DNA of 18,269 nt from the NCBI GenBank assembly GCA_937958315.1, contig CALFGH010000020.1, positions 1 through 18,269 on the forward strand, read 5' to 3'. Of the stretch, positions 8,341 to 13,916 are shown piece after piece; position 1 is the stretch's first letter; every line of letters begins with the position of its first letter. Position numbers and translations under genes: made by a program. The notes beneath the pieces were generated by a model, which did not search any database, was not told where the DNA came from, and saw only the letters and a list, made by a program, of their open reading frames with translations. This DNA is from an uncultured Collinsella sp. Its GTDB lineage: Bacteria > Actinomycetota > Coriobacteriia > Coriobacteriales > Coriobacteriaceae.

Positions 8341-9133
8341 GCTTAATCACCTCTTTAGCAAGGTTCATATATGCCTTTGCGCCCTTATTCTGTGGCGCAT
8401 AGGTAATTACAGGCTCACCGAACGAGGGTGCTTCTGAAATTTTAACTGTACGTGGAATCAAGGTCTTAAATGCCTTGTCACCAAAATACGATTGAACCTC
8501 TTCCACAACCTGGTTCGAAAGCGATGTGCGCGAATCGTACATAGTCATAAGTACGCCATAAGTATCAAGGCTCTTATTTAGGCGTGTTTTAACCATCTTC
8601 ATCGATTCAAGCAGCTTTGTGACACCTTCGAGTGCGTAATATTCGCACTGAATAGGAATCAAAACACTATCGGCAGCTGTTAACGCATTAATGGTTAGCA
8701 AACCAAGCGATGGCGGACAGTCGATGAATATAAAATCAAACTCATCCTGAACAGGCTCAAGTAGATCCTTTAAGCGAGTTTCACGGGCAATCGCACTGAC
8801 AAGTTCGATTTCCGCACCTGCAAGCTGGATAGTAGCCGGAATTACAAAAACTTTATTGCAATTTGTATCAAGAACGAGCGATTCTGCCGGAACATCGTTC
8901 AGCAATGCATCATAAATGCAGTGATCGAGCTCTTCTTTTTCGATTCCAAAACCACTCGTACTATTACCCTGTGGGTCAAAATCGACAATTAATGTCTTTC
9001 GGCCCAGTTCACCCAACGCCGCTGCAAGATTTACAGCTGTGGTGGACTTACCTACGCCGCCTTTTTGGTTGATGATAGCGATGATACGCGTGTCTTTTGC
9101 GCTCTTAGAACGCTTAACGTCGCGAAATCCCAC
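8333..9133 (-). CDS. parA: Chromosome partitioning ATPase ParA (Soj family)
   Basis: ParA is a deviant-Walker ATPase that binds DNA non-specifically as an ATP dimer and moves ParB–parS complexes; in Bacillus, Soj also controls DnaA. The 266 residues show the deviant Walker A KGGVGKS (24–30), D51/D53 in IVDFDPQGN and the Walker B region IFIDCPPSLGLL. The start is a GTG at 9133 with AGGAGG close upstream. The gene lies just downstream of three parS sites, the nearest 38 bases from its start, so ParB loading could influence its own operon (inference). A short N-terminal extension (MGFRDVKRSKSAKD) precedes the fold. No sign of truncation. Confidence 0.96.
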   Translation of the reverse strand: MGFRDVKRSKSAKDTRIIAIINQKGGVGKSTTAVNLAAALGELGRKTLIVDFDPQGNSTSGFGIEKEELDHCIYDALLNDVPAESLVLDTNCNKVFVIPATIQLAGAEIELVSAIARETRLKDLLEPVQDEFDFIFIDCPPSLGLLTINALTAADSVLIPIQCEYYALEGVTKLLESMKMVKTRLNKSLDTYGVLMTMYDSRTSLSNQVVEEVQSYFGDKAFKTLIPRTVKISEAPSFGEPVITYAPQNKGAKAYMNLAKEVIKRA

Positions 9134-9171
9134 GGTCCCTCCTGGTGTATTTAAAGCTGTTGAATGGAGGA

Positions 9172-9187
9172 TGTTTCACGTGAAACA
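9172..9187. promoter_or_regulatory. parS site 1 (perfect)
   Basis: An exact match to the 16-bp parS palindrome TGTTTCACGTGAAACA, 38 bases upstream of the parA start. Confidence 0.97.
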
Positions 9188-9201
9188 ATCCGATTCGACA
9201 C

Positions 9202-9235
9202 CGATTGCAATGTTTCACGTGAAACATTGCAATCG
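9202..9235. promoter_or_regulatory. parS site 2 (perfect) inside a 34-bp palindrome
   Basis: The perfect parS core occupies 9211–9226. It is extended on both sides by nine more self-complementary bases (CGATTGCAA on the left, TTGCAATCG on the right), giving a perfect 34-bp palindrome. There is no U-tract on either strand, so a terminator is unlikely. The centre is 39 bp from site 1 and 38 bp from site 3. Confidence 0.96.
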
Positions 9236-9248
9236 ACACTATCCATTA

Positions 9249-9264
9249 TGTTTCACGTGAAACA
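9249..9264. promoter_or_regulatory. parS site 3 (perfect)
   Basis: An exact 16-bp parS, ending one base before the rsmG stop codon region. With sites 1 and 2 it fills almost the whole 132-bp rsmG–parA gap. Confidence 0.97.
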
Positions 9265-9265
9265 T

Positions 9266-10003
9266 CTAGGCAAGCGGATTCTTTTTTGCCATGCCATTAG
9301 CACGCGGAAGGGAAACAGATGCCTGACGAGTCTTTTTAAGGATTATAAATTCACGATGGCCAAGACTATCCGGCAAATCAAGACCATCCGTCATAAGCGT
9401 AGTAAAGCCGCAAATCTTTGCAGCGGCAAGTCCAGATTGAAGTTCTTCGTCAGATGGATTCCCCTTCGTAATGACAAAGAGGCCACCATCTTTTAGAAAA
9501 GGAGAAGCATACTCAACAAGAACCGGTAATGGTGCGAGCGCGCGGGCGGTAACAACAGCAAATTGCTTCTTATGGGATCGAGCATATTCTTCAAGACGAT
9601 TGTGAACGGCATGAGCATGCTTAAGGCCAAGCTTCTTAACAAAGGAATTAACTGCATCGACTTTCTTGCCAACGGAATCGATATAAGTAGCCTTTCGTCC
9701 ACTTGCAATAGTCAACGGAATACCTGGGAATCCAGCACCGGTACCCATATCAAGCAAAGCACCTTCAGGAGCTTTATCAATATAGGGCAGCAAAACAAGT
9801 GAGTCCAGAATATGAAGGACGGCTGCATCATCAACATTCAGGATGCGCGTTAGATTGGTAGTCTTATTGGCCTCCAGAACAAGATCAAGATGCTGGATAC
9901 AGACACGAAGGCTTTCGTCGGAGACCTTCAAAGAATAGTCTTTACAATACGAAATTAGACGGCTCAGCATTTGGCTTACCTGCTCATCAGATAACACAAA
10001 CAA
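9266..10003 (-). CDS. rsmG: 16S rRNA (guanine-N7) methyltransferase RsmG
   Basis: RsmG (GidB) methylates N7 of G527 in 16S rRNA with SAM; its loss gives low-level streptomycin resistance in many bacteria. Motifs seen are the SAM site LLDMGTGAGFPGIP (about residues 84–97), YIDSVGKKVDAVNSFVKKLGL and VVTARALAPLPVLVEY. The start is uncertain: TTG at 10003 has AGGAG five bases upstream and gives 245 residues; GTG at 9997 and ATG at 9970 (234 residues, weak AGG) are alternatives. The open frame back to 10072 runs into the jag terminator hairpin and is not credible. It leads the parA–parB unit and, like those genes, is visibly more AT-rich than the genes around it. Confidence 0.93.
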   Translation of the reverse strand: MFVLSDEQVSQMLSRLISYCKDYSLKVSDESLRVCIQHLDLVLEANKTTNLTRILNVDDAAVLHILDSLVLLPYIDKAPEGALLDMGTGAGFPGIPLTIASGRKATYIDSVGKKVDAVNSFVKKLGLKHAHAVHNRLEEYARSHKKQFAVVTARALAPLPVLVEYASPFLKDGGLFVITKGNPSDEELQSGLAAAKICGFTTLMTDGLDLPDSLGHREFIILKKTRQASVSLPRANGMAKKNPLA

Positions 10004-10048
10004 GACGACTCCTATGTGACAAAAATCAGTGTATCGAGAACTTTTGAC

Positions 10049-10080
10049 AAAAAAAGGGGACGTGGAAACCACGTCCCCTT
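10049..10080 (-). terminator. Intrinsic terminator after jag
   Basis: On the minus strand a perfect 12-bp stem (AAGGGGACGTGG pairing with CCACGTCCCCTT) with a TTT loop is followed by an unbroken run of T, 19 bases past the jag stop. This is a textbook Rho-independent terminator and it separates the rpmH–jag operon from rsmG–parAB. rsmG must then have its own promoter in the roughly 45 bases that follow; a TTGTCA at 10045–10050 is the only weak -35 candidate. Confidence 0.92.
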
Positions 10081-10098
10081 AGCATAGACTCGAGAAGA

Positions 10099-10668
10099 TT
10101 ATCGAGCAACAATCACAACATGGCGATCGGGATCAGAGCCCTCAGAATGTGTGTCGACAGCATCGTTACCACGAAGGGCAATATGAACCAGTCGACGTTC
10201 ATAGGCATTCATGGGAGGCAGGGAAACACTCTTATGAGAGCGAATAGCGCGCTCGGCAGCGGACTGGGCCATAGAAGCAACCTTGTCTTGTCGACGGCTC
10301 TTATAACCCTCGACGTCGACGACGACCGGATACCTAAAGCCAAGCCTGCGGCTCACCAACAGGGAGAACATAACTTGAAGAGCATCAAGGGTACGTCCAT
10401 GACGGCCAATGAGAACCGCAAGATCAGGAGCGGTTACGTCCAGAATCAACTCACCCTCGTCACCCTCATACTCATCGATGGGAGAGTTCGCCGCATCGAA
10501 GTGCGAAAGGATGGAACGCAGAATGGAAATAGCCACATCGGCAATGGTGTCGAGCTCCTCGTCGGTCAGCTCTTCACCAGCCTTGTAACGCTGTGCAATC
10601 TCGGGATAATCGCCCGCGACCTGCGGGGCAACCTCCTCAAGCATATCCTCGACGATCTCTTCAGACAT
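10099..10668 (-). CDS. jag: Jag/KhpB RNA-binding protein (KH + R3H domains)
   Basis: The 189-residue protein has a type II KH domain with the GRHG loop (88–91, in LIGRHGRTLDALQVM) and an R3H domain with R158–H162 in PPMNAYERRLVHIAL. Jag/KhpB binds RNA, often with KhpA, and influences cell division and envelope growth in streptococci. The start chosen is the ATG at 10668 with GGAG six bases before it; a TTG at 10680 would add four residues. The long Jag-N domain found in many homologues is absent: the N-terminus is about 70 acidic residues instead. It is the last gene of the rpmH operon, 44 bases after yidC. Confidence 0.93.
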   Translation of the reverse strand: MSEEIVEDMLEEVAPQVAGDYPEIAQRYKAGEELTDEELDTIADVAISILRSILSHFDAANSPIDEYEGDEGELILDVTAPDLAVLIGRHGRTLDALQVMFSLLVSRRLGFRYPVVVDVEGYKSRRQDKVASMAQSAAERAIRSHKSVSLPPMNAYERRLVHIALRGNDAVDTHSEGSDPDRHVVIVAR

Positions 10669-10683
10669 AACGAACTCCAAAAG

Positions 10684-10695
10684 TTAGGTACCTAA
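10684..10695. repeat. 12-bp palindrome TTAGGTACCTAA, copy 2
   Basis: Identical to 7183–7194 and located in the 44-base gap between yidC and jag, 16 bases before the jag start. These are the only two GGTACC-centred palindromes I noticed in the window. The role is unknown; a regulator-binding site is one possibility. Confidence 0.5.
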
Positions 10696-10712
10696 ATAAG
10701 AATACTATCCCA

Positions 10713-11483
10713 CTACTTCTTCTTGTGCGGGCGCGGCTTCTTCTCGCGACGAGTAACCTCGACCTGCAGCGGGGCGTTCTTAAGACGCTCTTCCTCATCG
10801 GCCTTGGCCTTATCGATAACCTTCTGCGTCACGAAGATCTGCTGGACAACCTGCCAGGCGGAAGACACGTCGTAGTACAGCAGAACGCCGACGGGCAGGC
10901 TCCAACCCATCCAAAGCATCATGACAGTCATGACAACGGCCATCATGCGCATGCTCTGGGCCTGCTGACCAGTCTGATTGCGTGACATATACAGCTGCGG
11001 AATCAAGGTGAGAACGGCAAACAGAATCAGGCAAACCAGCGCAGGCAGCGCAACCATAAAGCCATCGGCAAAAGAAGCGCTCGGCGTGGTGGTAAGGTCA
11101 GGCAGGATGTTGAAGAACGAGAACGTGCCGTCGCTAAAGTAGTCCGGCAGGTTGCGCAGCAGCGTAAACAGGGCAAACAGGACAGGCATCTGGATCAACA
11201 GCGGCAGACAACCAGCCATGGGGTTGAACTTGTTCTCGCTGTAGAACTTCTGCATCTCCTCGGCCTGGCGCTGGGGATCGTCGGCATAGCGCTCCTGGAT
11301 CTCGAGCATCTTAGGCTGCAGCACCTGCATGCGAGCCGTCGACTTGGTCGACTTGAGCATAAGCGGCGTCAGCAGCAGACGGATGATGACCACCAGGATG
11401 ATGATGGACAGGCCCCAGTCGACCGCAAAGGTCTGGATGAGCTTGAGCAGCTCGAAAAGGATGTTAACGATCCAATCCCACAT
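10713..11483 (-). CDS. yidC: YidC/Oxa1-family membrane protein insertase
   Basis: YidC inserts and folds membrane proteins, alone or with SecYEG. The 256 residues show the family layout: a first membrane span with the conserved hydrophilic-groove arginine R35 in VVIIRLLLTPL, a charged cytoplasmic hairpin (about 45–88), and further spans near 92–112, 142–164 and 178–204. The C-terminus is strongly basic (KKPRPHKKK), as is common for ribosome contact. There is no signal peptide with lipobox cysteine as in Bacillus SpoIIIJ; the protein starts almost directly with the first span, as in other Actinomycetota (inference). The ATG at 11483 has GGAGG nine bases upstream. It is 29 bases after yidD. Confidence 0.95.
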   Translation of the reverse strand: MWDWIVNILFELLKLIQTFAVDWGLSIIILVVIIRLLLTPLMLKSTKSTARMQVLQPKMLEIQERYADDPQRQAEEMQKFYSENKFNPMAGCLPLLIQMPVLFALFTLLRNLPDYFSDGTFSFFNILPDLTTTPSASFADGFMVALPALVCLILFAVLTLIPQLYMSRNQTGQQAQSMRMMAVVMTVMMLWMGWSLPVGVLLYYDVSSAWQVVQQIFVTQKVIDKAKADEEERLKNAPLQVEVTRREKKPRPHKKK

Positions 11484-11512
11484 GTAAGTTTTCCTCCGAT
11501 AGCGAGTGCCCG

Positions 11513-11737
11513 CTAGGGCACAGGGTCATAACCGCCGACGTGCAGGGGATTGCAGCGAGCGATGCGCCTCACGGCAAGCCAGCAGCCTCTCAAAACACCG
11601 TACTTCTCAATCGCCTGAACGGCATATTGCGAGCACGTTGGGTAGTAAATGCAGGCGTCAGGTAATAAGGGCGAAATAACCTGTTGATATATGCGAATAG
11701 GAGCGATGGCAACACGTCGCAAAACGTGATTGCTCAT
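11513..11737 (-). CDS. yidD: Membrane protein insertion efficiency factor YidD
   Basis: A 74-residue YidD protein with the family motifs CIYYPTCSQYA (29–39) and RCNPLHVGGYDPVP (61–74). YidD is a small membrane-associated factor that assists YidC. Its ATG overlaps the rnpA stop by four bases (ATGA), and GGGGAGGAG upstream gives a strong ribosome site. The position between rnpA and yidC is universal. Confidence 0.95.
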   Translation of the reverse strand: MSNHVLRRVAIAPIRIYQQVISPLLPDACIYYPTCSQYAVQAIEKYGVLRGCWLAVRRIARCNPLHVGGYDPVP

Positions 11738-12072
11738 CGCTCCTCCCCGGCAACGCCGGCGCGTTTCATAAGCGAACGCAATGCCTTGTCCATCTCCTGA
11801 GGCGAGGAGATCCTCGTCTTGGGAGTCGCGAACAAGATGATGTCATAACCCGCAACGGGAAATCCGCAGCTGCGGGCGGCCTCGCGCATCACACGCTTAG
11901 AACGGTTGCGCACGACTGCACAACCGAGCCGTTTAGCACCAACGAAGGCGACCCTTCCGGAGTCGCCTTCGCCAACCGATTCACATATGGTCATTCGAAT
12001 CAGAGGGTGATTGAAACGACGCCCCTGACTGAACACATGCTCGAAATCTTGCCGAGACTTAATAGTCTTCAT
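11734..12072 (-). CDS. rnpA: Ribonuclease P protein component
   Basis: The 112-residue basic protein subunit of RNase P, which matures tRNA 5' ends together with the M1 RNA. The RNR motif is seen as VVRNRSKRVMREA (53–65), a slight variant of the usual VKRNRIKR. Translation starts at the ATG at 12072, 20 bases after rpmH, with no clear Shine–Dalgarno, so coupling to rpmH is likely. Its end overlaps yidD by four bases. Confidence 0.95.
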   Translation of the reverse strand: MKTIKSRQDFEHVFSQGRRFNHPLIRMTICESVGEGDSGRVAFVGAKRLGCAVVRNRSKRVMREAARSCGFPVAGYDIILFATPKTRISSPQEMDKALRSLMKRAGVAGEER

Positions 12073-12092
12073 GCGAGATGTGTGTATCGCTG

Positions 12093-12227
12093 CTAGACAG
12101 TGAGACGCTTGCGGCCCTTGGCGCGGCGACGGGCGAGCACGGCACGACCACCCTTGGTGGCCATACGGGCACGGAAGCCATGGGTCTTGGCACGCTTACG
12201 CTTATTAGGCTGATACGTACGCTTCAT
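12093..12227 (-). CDS. rpmH: 50S ribosomal protein L34
   Basis: The 44-residue protein matches L34 along its whole length, starting MKRTYQPNKRKRAKTHGFR and ending RRAKGRKRLTV. The ATG at 12227 has AGGAGG eight bases upstream; the upstream in-frame extension to 12287 is 5' UTR. It is the first gene of the leftward rpmH–rnpA–yidD–yidC–jag operon. Confidence 0.98.
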   Translation of the reverse strand: MKRTYQPNKRKRAKTHGFRARMATKGGRAVLARRRAKGRKRLTV

Positions 12228-12300
12228 CTTAAGTTCCTCCTGCTGCATTTCGAGTGTCCGCGGGAGCGCGGACGCAGATATAGACACGTGAGCTTGAAGA

Positions 12301-12330
12301 TTGTAGGGAAATCAATGTTCAAATGTCAAG
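12301..12330 (-). promoter_or_regulatory. Sigma-70-type promoter of the rpmH operon
   Basis: On the minus strand a perfect TTGACA (12325–12330) is followed by an 18-base spacer and TACAAT (12301–12306). Transcription would begin near 12294, giving a 5' UTR of about 65 bases. It lies right beside the DnaA-box-like cluster. Confidence 0.8.
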
Positions 12331-12405
12331 AAATCAAAGGTAAAAGGTTGCGTAGTTCACACGGTTCCCCCATAAGCTCAACCGAAATTTGCGCCGCATT
12401 ACAAC

Positions 12406-12558
12406 TTTTCACGATATTTCATCGAGTTTTCGACAGGTCATGTTGGCAATGTTGAGAACTTTTCGCCTGTTTTCCAAAGTTTTCAACAGGTTTTGAAAAG
12501 TTGTCGAAAGATGAGAAACATTGCACGGTGAGCTACTATTTGTTCGAAACCTTTTGAA
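12406..12558. other. Left origin segment: cluster of DnaA-box-like motifs
   Basis: The gene-free stretch between the rpmH promoter and the ATPase gene is packed with 9-mers of the TTTTCRACA kind on both strands: TTTTCGACA (12427), TGTTGAGAA (12450), TTTTCCAAA (12470), TTTTCAACA (12480), TTTTGAAAA (12491) and TTGTCGAAA (12501), plus TTTTCACGA (12406). None is the canonical TTATCCACA. The 15-mer at 12477–12491 recurs inverted in the dnaA–dnaN gap. By position this is one half of a bipartite oriC and probably also the control region of the ATPase–dnaA operon. A weak -10 (TACTAT at 12534) has no good -35. Confidence 0.7.
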
Positions 12559-12572
12559 AGATTGCGAGCGGC

Positions 12573-13901
12573 ATGTCTGACGACTTTTACACCATGGTCG
12601 ATTCCGGAGACCCGGCACCCGACAACGAGCACATCACCGGCGTGCGCGAAAAGCGTGGCGAGGAAGAGCAGGCCGCTGCGAAAACGCAGACTGCCATGTA
12701 TGCCGCACGCATCGCGGTCTATGACGACATGCTGTCGACGCCGCGCGTCATCGTCATCGAACCTAAGGACGTGCGCACCTATCTGGAAGAGACAACCAAC
12801 ACCGTCTACCAGTGCATGAAAGAACAGGGCGGGCACATCTCGCTCATGGTTATCCGCGAGATTGTCGAAAACTTTATCCACGCCCACTTTGCAGAGCCCA
12901 TCATCTCGATCCTAGACGGCGGCGACACCATCCGATTCGCAGACCAGGGACCGGGGATCGACGACAAGGAGCGCGCGTTCGACTTTGGCGTTACCAGCGC
13001 AAACAGCAACATGAAACGATACATCCGCGGAACCGGAGCCGGGTTTCCCATGGTGCAGGAGTACCTGGAAAACGCCGGCGGCGCTGTATCCATCGAGGAC
13101 AACATGGGCAACGGCACCGTGGTCACGGTAAGCCTGAATCCCAAGCGCGTACAGGAAATCGAGCGCGCCGGAGGGCGAGGGGCCGCCGTGCGCCCCGAGA
13201 CGGAGCAGCCGGCGTATCCCCTATCCAGCACGTTTGCACAGCAGCCCGTGGCGCAGCAGATGCAGCAGCCTGGAAGTTTTCCCATGCAAGACCCCCAGAC
13301 ACCGCTGGGCAACCCAGTGCAAAACATGCCGGAGGGGATAGGCTCGGCAGATCCGGACACAGGCGCCGTGCAGCGGACGGCGGCCATGCCAAACGTCGCG
13401 CAAATGGGCTACCAACCGTACCCACAAGGGTATCCTCCCCAATATATGCCGCAGCAGGGATATGCCCAGCCGTATCCACAGCAGTATCCTCAGCCGTACC
13501 AGCAGCCGTATCAGCAGATGCCGCAGGGAAACCTCAACCCCTGGACTCAGCAGATGCCGCCGCAGCCTTACCAACAGTGGCCGCAAAGTTTTCAACAGCA
13601 GATGCCGCCCATGCAGAGTTCTCAACAACCAGCAGCTCAAATGATGTATCCTAATGCGGCGAATCAATACGCACAACCGCAGTCGGACGTGTTTATAAGC
13701 GAACGCGGCAACGCTGCATTAGGGTATCTGGCCCAACATCAAGAGTGCGGCGCGACGGACTTGGCGCGGGCGTTTGGAAACTCTGCACCCACCTGGTCGC
13801 GCACGCTCAACGATTTGGCGCAGACGGGCTTGATAGTCAAACATGGGCAGAAATACCATCTGACCGAAATCGGAAGCGCTCGCGTGCGGGCCCAAGATTA
13901 A
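12573..13901 (+). CDS. GHKL-type ATPase with Pro/Gln-rich linker and C-terminal winged helix
   Basis: I do not recognise this 442-residue protein as a named family. Residues about 85–190 form a GHKL ATP-binding domain: N-box IREIVENFIHA (94–104), G1 motif FADQGPGID (122–130) and glycine-rich GTGAGFPMVQEYL (153–165), ending NMGNGTVVTVSL. There is no HisKA dimerisation domain, phospho-acceptor histidine or membrane span, so it is not an ordinary sensor kinase; RsbW/SpoIIAB-type or structural GHKL ATPases are nearer in layout. Residues 205–372 are disordered and rich in Pro, Gln, Tyr and Met. Residues about 373–438 look like a MarR-type winged helix (CGATDLARAFGNSAPTWSRTLNDLAQTGLI). The dnaA GTG follows 15 bases after the stop, so the two are very likely one operon. 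A role in controlling DnaA or the origin is inference from position. The ribosome site is weak (GCGAG). Confidence 0.88.
   Translation: MSDDFYTMVDSGDPAPDNEHITGVREKRGEEEQAAAKTQTAMYAARIAVYDDMLSTPRVIVIEPKDVRTYLEETTNTVYQCMKEQGGHISLMVIREIVENFIHAHFAEPIISILDGGDTIRFADQGPGIDDKERAFDFGVTSANSNMKRYIRGTGAGFPMVQEYLENAGGAVSIEDNMGNGTVVTVSLNPKRVQEIERAGGRGAAVRPETEQPAYPLSSTFAQQPVAQQMQQPGSFPMQDPQTPLGNPVQNMPEGIGSADPDTGAVQRTAAMPNVAQMGYQPYPQGYPPQYMPQQGYAQPYPQQYPQPYQQPYQQMPQGNLNPWTQQMPPQPYQQWPQSFQQQMPPMQSSQQPAAQMMYPNAANQYAQPQSDVFISERGNAALGYLAQHQECGATDLARAFGNSAPTWSRTLNDLAQTGLIVKHGQKYHLTEIGSARVRAQD
13404..13607 (+). repeat. Low-complexity Q/P/Y codon repeat inside the ATPase gene
   Basis: Imperfect tandem units encoding variants of QPYPQQ and QPYQQ (protein residues about 278–345), with recurring CAG CCG TAY codons. 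The repeat forms a disordered linker between ATPase and winged helix. Such repeats change length easily, so alleles may differ between strains. Confidence 0.75.
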
Positions 13902-13916
13902 GGAACGGGAGAGACA

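Noticed and set aside
9202..9235. Intrinsic terminator between rsmG and parA
   Set aside because: The palindrome has no U-tract on either strand and its centre is a perfect parS.
13404..13607. Possible CRISPR or satellite array
   Set aside because: The repeat units are imperfect, codon-phased and have no regular spacers; they encode a protein linker.
13123..13676. Minus-strand frames rich in Leu/Arg opposite the Q/P-rich linker
   Set aside because: They are the reverse reading of the CAG/CCG repeat and do not look like a real protein.
12573..13901. Ordinary two-component sensor histidine kinase
   Set aside because: No HisKA domain, phospho-acceptor histidine, membrane segment or adjacent response regulator was seen.
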